From positions 1 to 49,019 of the forward strand of contig NZ_LGIU01000054.1 in NCBI RefSeq assembly GCF_001187915.1: a stretch of 49,019 bases of DNA. Reading direction: 5' to 3'. Positions 9,788-18,086 of this stretch are shown here, piece by piece (the first letter of the stretch is position 1; each line of letters starts with the position of its first letter). The translations under genes and the position numbers were made by a program. This DNA comes from Arthrobacter sp. RIT-PI-e (lineage in GTDB: Bacteria > Actinomycetota > Actinomycetes > Actinomycetales > Micrococcaceae). Under the pieces are notes generated by a model. That model saw only the letters and a list, made by a program, of their open reading frames with translations. It was not told the DNA's origin and ran no database searches.

Positions 9788-9910
9788 CTCAGGGGTACTT
9801 CGCCCCGCCCCTCCGGGTGGATGGGTCGGTCCTGGAAAATTTCTTCGCCGTGGTCCGCGCCCGGTGCGGGAACCGCCGGGACTCCGGTCCGTGCCCGCCC
9901 GGCGACAGCG

Positions 9911-9943
9911 AAGGCCCCGACCGATCGATCCGGTCGGGGCCTT
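9911..9943 (-). terminator. Rho-independent-like terminator after tRNA-Leu
   Basis: A perfect 12-bp stem (AAGGCCCCGACC and its complement) with a 9-base loop lies 18 bases beyond the 3' end of the tRNA on the minus strand. The arm ends in TT followed by a mixed tail. Confidence 0.75.
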
Positions 9944-9960
9944 CGTCATCTGCGAGATCG

Positions 9961-10042
<82 letters not shown>

Positions 10043-10103
10043 CCGCCGAGCACCCCGCAGGGGCTCGCGGTGCACCACTCTATCGAACCCGCGCTCGCGG
10101 CCG

Positions 10104-10577
10104 CTATGCGTCGATGCCGAGGTCGCGGCGGAGCTTGGCCACGTGTCCGGTCGCCTTCACGTTGTACTGCGCGAGGCCCACCGTGCCCGCAGGGTCGACG
10201 ACGACGGTGGAGCGGATGAGCCCCTCGTAGGTCCTCCCGTAGTTCTTCTTCTCACCCCACGCACCGTAGGCCTCGGCCACGGCGTGGTCCTCGTCGGACA
10301 GCAGTGGGAACGTGAGGGACTGCTGCTCGGCGAAGGCGGCGAGCTTGTCCACCGGATCGGGCGAGATCCCGAGCACGCGGTACCCGGCCGCTGCGAGGGA
10401 GGCCAGGTTGTCGCGGAAGTCGCACGCCTGGGTGGTGCATCCCGGGGTGGATGCAGCCGGGTAGAAGTAGACCACGACGTTGTCGCCGCGGAAGGAGGAC
10501 AGCGTCACCTCCGCGCCGTCGGCGGCGGTCAGCGTGAAATCGGGGGCGTCGTCCCCGACGCCGAGTCGGTTCGTCAT
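10104..10577 (-). CDS. bcp: Bcp-type thiol peroxidase (peroxiredoxin)
   Basis: A cytoplasmic thioredoxin-dependent peroxidase of 157 residues, the normal length for the family, reducing hydrogen peroxide and organic hydroperoxides. The active-site block is YFYPAASTPGCTTQACDFRD near residues 37-56. The peroxidatic Cys follows the Thr-Pro-Gly, and the second Cys five residues later matches the atypical 2-Cys arrangement. GVGDDAPDFTL opens the fold. It is transcribed divergently from a MarR-family gene 97 bases away, a layout that often means the regulator controls the peroxidase; control by oxidants is inference. The tRNA-Leu gene follows on the same strand. Confidence 0.95.
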   Translation of the reverse strand: MTNRLGVGDDAPDFTLTAADGAEVTLSSFRGDNVVVYFYPAASTPGCTTQACDFRDNLASLAAAGYRVLGISPDPVDKLAAFAEQQSLTFPLLSDEDHAVAEAYGAWGEKKNYGRTYEGLIRSTVVVDPAGTVGLAQYNVKATGHVAKLRRDLGIDA

Positions 10578-10662
10578 GGTTCTCCCGGTGGCTCGAAGGG
10601 CGGGTCGCTGCCGCGGCGGACGTCATGTCGGGGCAACGGAGGGCATTCCTAGCCAGTCTAGC

Positions 10663-10668
10663 TATCAT
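10663..10668 (+). promoter_or_regulatory. -10 box (TATCAT) for a possibly leaderless MarR transcript
   Basis: TATCAT is separated by exactly 6 bases from the ATG at 10675, placing transcription initiation on or next to the start codon. No clear -35 hexamer is visible. Confidence 0.4.
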
Positions 10669-10674
10669 GGTGGG

Positions 10675-11238
10675 ATGCCCGGCGACGACCGACGTCGCCG
10701 TGCAGTCGATCGAGAGGAAGTGCACATCACCATGCCCGATCTGGAGCAATGGCCCACGGGCCGACTGCTGACGACGGCAGCGCGTCTTGTCGAGCACGCC
10801 TGGAACGAGCGCCTCGTGGACATCGGGGTCACCCATGCCGGGGTGATCGCCCTCGGCGTCCTCGGCGACCAGGGTGCCATGACGCAGGCGAGCCTCGCGC
10901 AGATCGTGCGGGTGCAGGCGCAGACCATGGGCAAGACGCTCGCGCGGCTCGAGGGCCGGGGGCACGTGCAGCGGGTGCGCAACGATCTCGACCGGCGCTC
11001 GCACCTGGTGTCCATCTCGCCGGCGGGGCGGGAGGTCCTCGTGGCCGCCGCCGACATCGAGCGCACGCTGATCGCCGGCGGCGGTCTCGTGTCCGAGGAG
11101 CTGAGGAAGCATCTCCAGGGCGTGATCCGCCAACTCGGTGCGCCGCGCTGGAACCCCGTGAGCGGCGGTCAGGAATTCTCCACTGCCGCGGGCGAGCAGT
11201 CGGACGTCCCCGGGGACGTGACCCCGGTACTCCGCTAG
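10675..11238 (+). CDS. MarR-family transcriptional regulator
   Basis: A winged-helix regulator with the MarR core LLTTAARLVEHAWNERL, the helix-turn-helix MTQASLAQIVRVQAQTMGKTLARLEGRGHVQR, and a wing around NDLDRRSHLVSIS. Two starts are possible. The ATG at 10675 lies 6 bases after TATCAT and would be leaderless, giving 187 residues. The ATG at 10732 gives 168 residues and has AGAGGAA upstream, but at a long 12-base spacing. I favour the first because several genes in this window share the same -10/start geometry. The C-terminal 30 residues are Gly/Ser/Pro-rich. It is divergent from bcp and may regulate it. The sigma factor gene follows after 164 bases on the same strand. Confidence 0.82.
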   Translation: MPGDDRRRRAVDREEVHITMPDLEQWPTGRLLTTAARLVEHAWNERLVDIGVTHAGVIALGVLGDQGAMTQASLAQIVRVQAQTMGKTLARLEGRGHVQRVRNDLDRRSHLVSISPAGREVLVAAADIERTLIAGGGLVSEELRKHLQGVIRQLGAPRWNPVSGGQEFSTAAGEQSDVPGDVTPVLR

Positions 11239-11402
11239 GAGCGAGCCTGCTCCGGAGGAGCTCGACGTCCTGCGGCACGCAGAACGCCCGAGCGGGCCCG
11301 GTGACGACTCGTCCCCACCCTCGTGACGACCCGGCGCCTACTGCGCTCTTTACACTGCTTCTCCCGGGAAGGGAACCGTAGGCCGGGTAGCACCGCTGCA
11401 GC

Positions 11403-12266
11403 ATGATCCACTTGCGCGACCAGCAGGCTGATGATCTGTTGGGGATCGTGAGCCTCGATGATGCAGGAACCAGTACGCGCAGGCGTCCGCCCGCAGGCAC
11501 GCCGGCAGCGACGGCGTGCACCACGACGGACGGCGCCCCCGCAGGGCCTTCCCTCAAAGCAGCCCTCCGGGACGACATCGCCCTGCGTCATCTGGAGATC
11601 GCCGAATCGGTGGCGCGCTCCTTCGCCGTCGCCGGTCCCGAGGCCCCGGACATCCGGCAGGTCGCCTACCTCGGCCTCATCAAGGCGGTGCAGCGCTTCG
11701 ACCCCTCCCGCGGGGTGCCCTTCGCCTCCTTCGCGCTGCCCACCATCACCGGGGAGATCAAGCGCTACCTGCGCGACTCCTGCTGGGTCATCCGCCCGCC
11801 GCGGGACGTCCAGGACCTCAGAACGGAGATCACGCGGACGGCCCCCGCCCTGGCACAGCGGCTGGGCCGGGAGGCCACCGCACGTGAGCTCGCGGTGGAG
11901 CTGGGGTGTCCGGAGAGCAAGGTCCTCGAAGCGCAGATCTCCCACACCAGCCTCCGCCCCGACTCCCTCGACGTCCCGTTCGAGGGCCGCAGCTGGGGCG
12001 ACACCCTCGCCGCGGACCTCCATGGGACGGAGCGCAGCGACGACATGATCTCGCTGCGCGGGGCCGTCAACGAGCTGGACGGGGCGGAGAAGGAGCTCCT
12101 GTACCGCCGGTACTTCATGGAGCAGACGCAGCAGGCCATCGCCGACGACCTCGGGATGTCGCAGATGCAGGTCTCCCGGATGCTCGCGCGGATCCTGGTA
12201 ACGCTGCAGAAGCGGCTGCTGGAGGCACCCGCCCCGCAGGGCGTGCACTCGTCGCGGACCGGCTGA
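11403..12266 (+). CDS. SigB/SigF-like alternative sigma factor
   Basis: A 287-residue group 3 sigma-70 factor of the stress/sporulation class. Region 2 covers the block DIRQVAYLGLIKAVQRFDPSRGVPF with FASFALPTITGEIKRYLRD. Region 3 carries RPPRDVQDLRTEITR and the LGREATARELAVELG helix-turn-helix. Region 4 ends with the promoter-recognition helix QQAIADDLGMSQMQVSRML. The first 45 residues are variable and Thr/Ala-rich; the start at 11403 lacks a good ribosome binding site and an internal GTG is possible. No anti-sigma or anti-anti-sigma gene is adjacent, which is unusual for this class. The 11348-11371 region (CTTT, 14 bases, GGGAAG) weakly resembles its own kind of promoter. Promoter-like elements of this class also precede nearby glycan genes. 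Confidence 0.92.
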   Translation: MIHLRDQQADDLLGIVSLDDAGTSTRRRPPAGTPAATACTTTDGAPAGPSLKAALRDDIALRHLEIAESVARSFAVAGPEAPDIRQVAYLGLIKAVQRFDPSRGVPFASFALPTITGEIKRYLRDSCWVIRPPRDVQDLRTEITRTAPALAQRLGREATARELAVELGCPESKVLEAQISHTSLRPDSLDVPFEGRSWGDTLAADLHGTERSDDMISLRGAVNELDGAEKELLYRRYFMEQTQQAIADDLGMSQMQVSRMLARILVTLQKRLLEAPAPQGVHSSRTG

Positions 12267-12314
12267 CACCCGGGCCGGCTCCCTCGGGGGAGGATCCGGT
12301 GCCAGGTCCCGGGA

Positions 12315-13334
12315 TCAGGAGATCCCGTGGTCGGCCGCGGCGGCGAGGACCTGCTCCACGGTGACGGCCAGCAGTGCGGGATCGGGCAGGGGGGAGAACG
12401 TCTCGCCCACCCGCACCGACTCGTCCGTGAGCACCGTGTGGGGTCCGGGCGGCGGCCCCCAGGCCGATGGCGGCGCCGGCCCGAACAGCACCACGGACGG
12501 GCGTGCGTAGGCGGAGGCCAGGTGCGCGGCGCCGGTGTCGGCGGAGATCACCAGGGCCGCGCCGGAGATCAGCCCGGCGAACCGATCGAGAGTCAGCCTG
12601 CCCGCCGCGACGGAGTCCTCGGGCAGTCCGGCCGCGTCCGCGACGGCGAGCGCGCGGGGGCGTTCCTTCTCGCTGCCGGTGAAGAGCACCCGGTGGCCGG
12701 AATCCGCCAGCACGCGGGCCACCGCGGCGAACCGCTCCACCGGCCAGAGCCTGCTGCCGTAGGCGGCACCCACGTGGATGACGACGGCGCCGGGCGCCGG
12801 GCTCCCGCCCTCGGGTACGAGCAGCCCGCAGTCCAGGGGATCGGCGGGTACCCCGTGCCAGCTGACCAGCGAGGCCCAGCGTTCCCGCTCGAGGGCGCCG
12901 TCGTGCCACCGAGGGCCGTCCCACCCGGGCGCGCGGTACCCCATGCGCCGTTGCGCACCGATCGCCTCCAGCCGGCCCCTGCTCTCGGCGCCGTTGCCGT
13001 GGAGGTTCACGGCGATCTCGATCCGCCCGTGCTCGACGGGCAGCGGGTCGTCGAGGCCGTGGGTGGGCAGGAGATCGTCGACCGCCCCGGTGAGGGCGAT
13101 GACGGGGCGGAGCCACTCCTGGGCGGCGTAGAGGATCCGGTGCTCCGGGAAGGCCCGCCGGAGTCCCTTGAGCGCCGGGACCGCCACCAGGAGGTCGCCG
13201 AGTTTCAGCGCGCGCAGGGCGAGGATCTCGGGGCGTCCGTCGGGTGCGGGTGTGGACGCCGGGACGGTGGCGGTCTGTTCCGGCGCAGGCCGGGCGCTCG
13301 TGGTGGAGGTGCCCTCGGGAGTCATGGGCCTCAT
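12315..13334 (-). CDS. Glycosyltransferase family 9 protein (heptosyltransferase-like)
   Basis: A 339-residue GT-B enzyme of the ADP-heptose:LPS heptosyltransferase family. After a Thr/Pro/Ala-rich N-terminal 35 residues, the fold opens with LALRALKLGDLLVAVPALKGL (family pattern R-x3-GD-x3-P). The donor-site block ISADTGAAHLASAYARPSVVLFGP near residues 262-285 is the GT9 hallmark. In LPS producers the family adds heptose to lipid A-core; here the acceptor must be another surface polymer. M1 and M4 are both plausible starts, and neither has a strong ribosome binding site. It is divergent from the HAD gene, with a shared 121-base control region, and convergent with the sigma factor gene. It is one of three GT9 proteins in this locus. 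Confidence 0.9.
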   Translation of the reverse strand: MRPMTPEGTSTTSARPAPEQTATVPASTPAPDGRPEILALRALKLGDLLVAVPALKGLRRAFPEHRILYAAQEWLRPVIALTGAVDDLLPTHGLDDPLPVEHGRIEIAVNLHGNGAESRGRLEAIGAQRRMGYRAPGWDGPRWHDGALERERWASLVSWHGVPADPLDCGLLVPEGGSPAPGAVVIHVGAAYGSRLWPVERFAAVARVLADSGHRVLFTGSEKERPRALAVADAAGLPEDSVAAGRLTLDRFAGLISGAALVISADTGAAHLASAYARPSVVLFGPAPPSAWGPPPGPHTVLTDESVRVGETFSPLPDPALLAVTVEQVLAAAADHGIS

Positions 13335-13420
13335 CCTGCCAGAGGTTGGCGGGAGCGCCCCGTTCCGGGTGCGGCGGGGAGGCGGAGGGCAGGCGGGGGA
13401 GAAGAAGTTCGGTGCAAAGT

Positions 13421-13446
13421 GTTTAGTAGTGCTCCTTCCCGGGAAC
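13421..13446 (+). promoter_or_regulatory. SigB/SigF-type promoter candidate for the glycan operon
   Basis: GTTT (13421-13424), a 16-base spacer and GGGAAC (13441-13446) lie 9 bases before the ATG of the first operon gene. Actinobacterial SigF/SigB promoters follow GTTT-N15-17-GGGTA or a GGGAA variant. Initiation would fall within a few bases of the start codon, and no ribosome binding site is present, so the transcript may be leaderless. Confidence 0.5.
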
Positions 13447-13455
13447 TAAGCCTGT

Positions 13456-14004
13456 ATGCATACTTCGCCCGAGCCGGCGCCCCCGGCGCCGCAGGCGGTC
13501 CTCCTGGACCGGGACGGCACCATCGTGGTGGACGTCCCCTACAACGGTGACCCCGACCTCGTCCAGCCCATGCCGGGTGCGCGCGAGGTGCTCGACGGGC
13601 TCCGCGGCCGCGGTGTCCGGCTCGGTGTGGTGACCAACCAGTCCGGCATAGCCCGCGGCTACGTCACCCGCGACCAGGTCGATGCCGTCAATGCCCGCGT
13701 GGAGGAGCTGCTCGGCCCGTTCGAGGTGTGGGAGGTCTGCCCGCACGGCCCGGAGGACGGGTGCGGATGCCGGAAACCCGGTCCGGGCATGGTGCTCTCC
13801 GCCTGCGCACGCCTGGGGCTGGAGCCGTCCGAGGTGGCCCTGATCGGGGACATCGGCGCGGACATGGGCGCCGCCGTCGCGGCCGGCGCCAGGAGCGTGC
13901 TGGTGCCCACCGACATCACGCTCGAGGAGGAGGTCCTCGCGGCCCCGGCGGTGGCCCGGGACCTCGCCGGAGCCGTCCGCCTCCTCGGGGTGGGGGCCTC
14001 GTGA
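13456..14004 (+). CDS. HAD-IIIA phosphatase, GmhB-like (heptose bisphosphate phosphatase)
   Basis: A 182-residue HAD-superfamily phosphatase resembling D-glycero-D-manno-heptose 1,7-bisphosphate 7-phosphatase and the histidinol-phosphatase domain. Motif I is LLDRDGTIV, with the nucleophile Asp and the acid/base Asp two residues later. Motif II is VVTNQSGIARG. The zinc-binding loop CPHGPEDGCGC is followed by RKPGPGM, and motif III/IV is LIGDIGADMGAAVAAG, where the more usual spelling is GDxxxD. The CRKPxPGM segment and zinc loop are typical of GmhB. It starts a tight forward operon and its TGA overlaps the GTG of the next gene. With the SIS and HldE genes downstream it completes a heptose-activation set. 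Confidence 0.88.
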   Translation: MHTSPEPAPPAPQAVLLDRDGTIVVDVPYNGDPDLVQPMPGAREVLDGLRGRGVRLGVVTNQSGIARGYVTRDQVDAVNARVEELLGPFEVWEVCPHGPEDGCGCRKPGPGMVLSACARLGLEPSEVALIGDIGADMGAAVAAGARSVLVPTDITLEEEVLAAPAVARDLAGAVRLLGVGAS

Positions 14005-15104
14005 GGCGACGCGTGCTGGTGGCGCGCCTGGACAGCGCCGGGGACGTGCTCCTCGCCGGCCCCGCCGTCCGGGCCGTGGCCGCCGGTGACCACGGGGACG
14101 CACCGAACGACGTCGTCATGCTGTGCGGGCCGCAGGGTGCCGCCGCGGCGCGGATCCTGCCCGGCGTCGTCGACGTCATCACCTGGGCGGCCCCCTGGAC
14201 CGTGGACCCCGCACCCGCGCCCACCGCGGAGCACATGGCGGAACTGCACGACGCCGTGGTGGCCCTGGACGTGGACGAGGCCGTGATCCTGACCTCGTTC
14301 CACCAGTCCCCCCTGCCCCTCGCGCTCCAGCTGAGGCTGGCCGGTGTGCGGCGGATCGCCGGCGCGTCCGTGGACTACGCCGGGTCCCTCCTCGACGTCC
14401 GGCTGAAGCCCGGCGAGGACTTCCCGGAGGACCAGCCCGAGGCCGAACGCGCGCTCGGCATCGCCGAGGCCGCCGGGTACGCCCTGCCGTCCGGGGACGA
14501 CGGCCGGCTGCAGGTCACCCGGCTGGAGGACGCCTCGGACCTCGTGGGCGCGGGCCCCTACGGGGCGGTGCACCCCGGGGCGGCCGTCCCGGCACGCGCC
14601 TGGCCGCCGTTGCCCCACGCCGCGGCCGTGGAGCTGCTCACCGCGGCGGGTTTCCGCGTGGTGGTGACCGGTGGCCCCGGTGAGACGGAGCTGACCTCCA
14701 CCGTCGCCGGTCCGGAGGCGCTGGACCTGGGCGGGCGGACGGCGCTGCCGCTGCTGGGGTCCGTCCTCGCGGGGGCGTCCGGGGTGATCACCGGCAACAC
14801 CGGCCCGGCGCACCTCGCCGCCGCCGTGGGAACACCGGTGGTGTGCCTCTTCCCCCCGGTGGTGCCGGCCGTCCGCGGGGCGCCCTACCGGGTGCCGGTG
14901 GAGCTGCTCGGCGACCAGGACGCCGCCTGCGCCCTCAGCCGGGCGCGCATCTGCCCGGTGCAGGGCCATCCCTGCCTGTCCGACGTCTCGCCCGAGAACG
15001 TGGTGGACGCCGTCCTCCGGCTCAGCTCCGGGGTGTCGTCCCTGGGGTCACGCCGCACCATCGGCCGTACGGACGGCCGCAGAACCGTGAGGGGAGATCG
15101 ATGA
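14001..15104 (+). CDS. Glycosyltransferase family 9 protein (second copy)
   Basis: A 367-residue heptosyltransferase-like GT-B enzyme. The start is GTG at 14001, whose GTGA overlaps the stop of the HAD gene. It opens with RVLVARLDSAGDVLLAGPAVRAV, the GT9 N-terminal pattern. The donor-site segment is ITGNTGPAHLAAAVGTPVVCLFPP near residues 255-278, and HPGAAVPARAWPP is the central acceptor/donor hinge. The C-terminal tail contains two Cys (ICPVQGHPC), a motif seen in many GT9 proteins. The last bases overlap the ATG of the next glycosyltransferase (ATGA). Donor and acceptor are inferred from the neighbours, not read from sequence. Confidence 0.88.
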   Translation: MRRRVLVARLDSAGDVLLAGPAVRAVAAGDHGDAPNDVVMLCGPQGAAAARILPGVVDVITWAAPWTVDPAPAPTAEHMAELHDAVVALDVDEAVILTSFHQSPLPLALQLRLAGVRRIAGASVDYAGSLLDVRLKPGEDFPEDQPEAERALGIAEAAGYALPSGDDGRLQVTRLEDASDLVGAGPYGAVHPGAAVPARAWPPLPHAAAVELLTAAGFRVVVTGGPGETELTSTVAGPEALDLGGRTALPLLGSVLAGASGVITGNTGPAHLAAAVGTPVVCLFPPVVPAVRGAPYRVPVELLGDQDAACALSRARICPVQGHPCLSDVSPENVVDAVLRLSSGVSSLGSRRTIGRTDGRRTVRGDR

Positions 15105-16102
15105 GGATCCTGCTGTGGCACGTGCACGGGGGCTGGACCGACGCCTTCGTGCGGGGGACGCACACCTACCTGCTGCCCACCACGCCCGACGGCGGTGCGT
15201 GGGGTCTCGGTCGCGCGGGCAGGGACTGGCCCGGCTCCGTGGTCGAGATCCACCCCGCCGATCTCGCGGACGCCGACGTCGACGTCGTCGTGCTGCAGCG
15301 GGTCGAGGAGATCGCCGAGTGCGAGCGGCTCCTCGGGCGGACCCCGGGCCGGGATCTGCCGGCGGTGTTCCTCGAGCACAACACCCCGCGCCGCGACATC
15401 GTGGGCACGGTGCACCCGCTGGCGGACCAGACGGAGATCCCCGTGCTGCACGTCACGCACTTCAACGAGCTGTTCTGGGACAACGGGAGCGCGCGCACCC
15501 GCGTGATCGAGCACGGCATCGTCGATCCCGGGTACCTCTACACCGGTGACCTGGAGCAGTTCGCCGCGGTGATCAACGAACCCGTGCGGCGGGGCCGGAT
15601 CACCGGGACGGACCTGCTGCCGCGCTTCGCCGGGGTGGCCCCGCTGGAGGTCTTCGGCATGGGGACGGACGGTCTCGCGGACGCCCTGGACCTCGGCCCG
15701 GGTGAACTGCTGATCGGCGGGGACCTGCCCATGGCACAACTGCACGCGCGGCTGGGCCGTTCCCGGGCGTACGTCCACCCTCTGCGGTGGACCTCGCTCG
15801 GGCTCTCGCTCCTGGAGGCCATGCACGTGGGGTTGCCGGTGCTGGCACTGGCCACCACGGAGGCCGCCCGCGCCGTGCCGCCCGAGGCGGGGGCGATCTC
15901 CACCAGGATCGACGACCTCGTGCGGGCCGCGGCACGCATGATCGAGGATCCGGGGGCAGCCCGGGCCCGGGGGCTGGTGGCACGGGAGGCGGCACTCGCC
16001 CGGTACGGACTGGCCCGCTTCCTCGCCGACTGGGACGAGGTCCTCGCGGAGGAACCGGGACGGGGACCGGTGCTGGCGGTAACGGAAAGGGGAGCACGAT
16101 GA
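15101..16102 (+). CDS. Glycosyltransferase (GT4-like)
   Basis: A 333-residue predicted GT-B glycosyltransferase. The ATG at 15101 has GGGGAG upstream and overlaps the previous stop as ATGA. The N-terminal half begins [24 protein letters not shown], and VFLEHNTPR is the usual end of a Rossmann strand. The C-terminal half contains the family-typical [21 protein letters not shown] near residues 230-250, matching the E-x7-E nucleotide-sugar region in relaxed form. It is shorter than most GT4 enzymes and has only moderate similarity to characterised ones, so the sugar is unknown. It sits between a GT9 and a larger GT4 in one operon. Confidence 0.82.
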   Translation: MRILLWHVHGGWTDAFVRGTHTYLLPTTPDGGAWGLGRAGRDWPGSVVEIHPADLADADVDVVVLQRVEEIAECERLLGRTPGRDLPAVFLEHNTPRRDIVGTVHPLADQTEIPVLHVTHFNELFWDNGSARTRVIEHGIVDPGYLYTGDLEQFAAVINEPVRRGRITGTDLLPRFAGVAPLEVFGMGTDGLADALDLGPGELLIGGDLPMAQLHARLGRSRAYVHPLRWTSLGLSLLEAMHVGLPVLALATTEAARAVPPEAGAISTRIDDLVRAAARMIEDPGAARARGLVAREAALARYGLARFLADWDEVLAEEPGRGPVLAVTERGAR

Positions 16103-17391
16103 AGATCTCGATGGTGTCGGAGCACGCGAGCCCGCTCGCGGCGTTGGGAGGCGTGGACGCGGGTGGGCAGAACGTCCATGTCGCGGAGCTCTCGCTCGCC
16201 CTGGCCCGCCGCGGCCACGAGGTGACCGTATATACGCGCCGGGACGACGCCGCGCTGCCGGACCGGGTGCGGACCGACCCGCTGCTCGAGGTGGTGCACG
16301 TCACCGCCGGGCCCGCGCACAACGTGCCGAAGGACCAGCTGCTGCCCTACATGGCCGAGTTCGCGACGGGGATCGTGGCCGACTGGGGCGAGGATCCGCC
16401 GGACATCGTGCACGGGCACTTCTGGATGTCCGGCCTCGCCGCCCTCGATGCCGCCCGGCAGGCCAGGACCGCCGGCCGGCAGGTCCAGGTGATCCAGACC
16501 TTCCACGCCCTCGGCTCCGTCAAGCGGCGCCACCAGGGCGCGGAGGACACCAGCCCCTCCGAGCGGTTGATGCTCGAGACGATGGTGGGACGCAGCGCCG
16601 ACCGGGTGATCGCGACCTGCTCGGACGAGGTCTTCGAGCTGAAGGCGCTCGGCGTACCGGTCGGCCAGATCTCGATCGCACCGTGCGGTGTGGATCTGGA
16701 CCTCTTCATGCCCCGGGGGCCCGTGGAGTCGCGCGGGCGGGCGCACCGGATCGTCAGCGTGGGCCGGCTGGTGCCGCGGAAGGGCATGGACCTCGTGATC
16801 CGGGCCCTGCGCGAGCTGGCGGACCTCGGCCGCACCGACGTCGAGCTCGTGATCGTGGGTGGTGCCGGCAACGCGGTGCGCCTGGAGGAGGATCCCGAGG
16901 CGCGGCGGCTCCTCGCCCTGGCCGCGGACCTCGGGGTGTCCGACCGCGTGGTCCTGCGGGGTCAGGTCTCCCGCGCCGAGATGCCGGCGGTGCTGCGCAG
17001 CGCCGACGCCGTGGTGTGCGCGCCCTGGTACGAGCCCTTCGGCATCGTGCCGCTCGAGGCGATGGCCTGCGGTGTGCCCGTGGTGGCGGCCGCCGTCGGC
17101 GGGCTGGTGGACACCGTGGTGGACGGCACGACCGGTCTGCACGTGCCTCCCGAGGATCCCGCCGCGCTGGCCGCGGCGATCGAGCGGGTGGTGGCCGATC
17201 CGGACTGGGGCCGCCGGCTGGGCGACGACGGTTACCGCCGGGTCCGGGCCCGGTACTCGTGGAGCCGCATCGCGGCGGACACGGAGAAGGCGTACCAGAG
17301 CGCCCTCGGTGCGGCAGCGCCCGCCGAAAGGGCCACCGCGCGGCGGAGCGCCGCGCGTCGACTCGAGAGCACGGGGGGCAGGGCACTGTGA
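16099..17391 (+). CDS. Glycosyltransferase family 4 protein
   Basis: A 430-residue retaining GT-B glycosyltransferase. The N-terminal [26 protein letters not shown] loop is the donor/acceptor glycine-rich segment seen in MshA- and sucrose-synthase-like enzymes. [19 protein letters not shown] opens the donor domain near residue 220. The E-x7-E motif is [24 protein letters not shown] near residues 313-336. The ATG at 16099 overlaps the previous stop as ATGA and has AAAGGGGAG upstream. The overlap with the next gene (GTGA) again suggests translational coupling. The C-terminal 25 residues are Ala/Arg-rich and probably disordered. The role is inferred as addition of a sugar to the glycan built by this locus. 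Confidence 0.92.
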   Translation: MKISMVSEHASPLAALGGVDAGGQNVHVAELSLALARRGHEVTVYTRRDDAALPDRVRTDPLLEVVHVTAGPAHNVPKDQLLPYMAEFATGIVADWGEDPPDIVHGHFWMSGLAALDAARQARTAGRQVQVIQTFHALGSVKRRHQGAEDTSPSERLMLETMVGRSADRVIATCSDEVFELKALGVPVGQISIAPCGVDLDLFMPRGPVESRGRAHRIVSVGRLVPRKGMDLVIRALRELADLGRTDVELVIVGGAGNAVRLEEDPEARRLLALAADLGVSDRVVLRGQVSRAEMPAVLRSADAVVCAPWYEPFGIVPLEAMACGVPVVAAAVGGLVDTVVDGTTGLHVPPEDPAALAAAIERVVADPDWGRRLGDDGYRRVRARYSWSRIAADTEKAYQSALGAAAPAERATARRSAARRLESTGGRAL

Positions 17392-18086
17392 CAACGCATC
17401 TTCCAGAGGTCCGGACGGCGGGATCGGCGATCCCGGTGACACCGGAAGGCCGTACGGCCGAGCCGGTGCAACCGGTACAGGACGCCGGGGCGGCCCGCTT
17501 CGATCCGCGCCGGCTCGTGCTGGAGCACCTCGACGCGGTCACGCCCGCGCTCGAGTCCCTCGCATCCAACGCCGACACGCTCGCTACCTGGGGGGTGGAG
17601 CTGGCCGAACGGCTGCTGGCCGGTCAGCGCCTGCTGGCGGCCGGGAACGGCGGGGCCGCCGCCCCGGCCCCGCACCCCCCCGCCGCGCTCGTGGGTCGGT
17701 TCGACGGCGAGCGCGACCCGTTCTCCGCGATCTCGCTGCACGCCGAGAGCTCCGCCGTCACGGCGATCGCCAACGACTACGGGTTCGACCCCCTCTTCGC
17801 GCGTCAGGTGAAGGCCCACGGCCGCGCCGGTGACGTCCTGGTGCTGCTCAGCACGAGCGGCAGGAGCGCGAACCTCCTCCACGCCGTGGATGCGGCACGC
17901 GCGATCGGCATCACCACCTGGGCGCTGACCGGTGCGGGCCCCAACCCGCTGACCGATCGCGTGGACGAGCACGTGGCGATCGACGCCCGCTCGGCGAACG
18001 CGCAGGAGGGCCATCTGATCGCCCTCCACGCGATGTGCCGTGCCTTCGACGCCGCCGTCGCCCACCGGCGGGAGGCGCAGCGATGA
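17388..18086 (+). CDS. SIS-domain protein, GmhA-like (phosphoheptose isomerase) with altered active-site loop
   Basis: A 232-residue sugar-phosphate isomerase fold resembling GmhA, which converts sedoheptulose 7-phosphate to D-glycero-D-manno-heptose 7-phosphate. The start is GTG at 17388, overlapping the previous stop as GTGA; the first 40 residues are a non-conserved tail. The phosphate-binding segments GNGG (residues 86-89) and [15 protein letters not shown] are present, and the C-terminal [11 protein letters not shown] supplies the expected His. The loop after GNGG reads [16 protein letters not shown], whereas the family has roughly SxxDAQHFAEELxGRF. The catalytic Glu before the VGRF segment is Ala, and the Asp/Gln are Pro. 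The DNA there (17,655-17,690) is almost pure C and G. This is either sequencing error or an inactive paralogue. Confidence 0.82.
   Translation: MTTHLPEVRTAGSAIPVTPEGRTAEPVQPVQDAGAARFDPRRLVLEHLDAVTPALESLASNADTLATWGVELAERLLAGQRLLAAGNGGAAAPAPHPPAALVGRFDGERDPFSAISLHAESSAVTAIANDYGFDPLFARQVKAHGRAGDVLVLLSTSGRSANLLHAVDAARAIGITTWALTGAGPNPLTDRVDEHVAIDARSANAQEGHLIALHAMCRAFDAAVAHRREAQR

Noticed and set aside
11385-11390. GGGTAG as a -10 element for the sigma gene
   Set aside because: No GTTT-like element lies 15-17 bases upstream, so it is weaker than the CTTT-N14-GGGAAG alternative and neither is convincing.
12115-13116. Minus-strand open frame opposite the end of the sigma gene and inside the GT9 gene
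   Set aside because: It is in a different frame of the GT9 gene and is dominated by Arg/Pro/Gly; GT9 carries all recognisable motifs.
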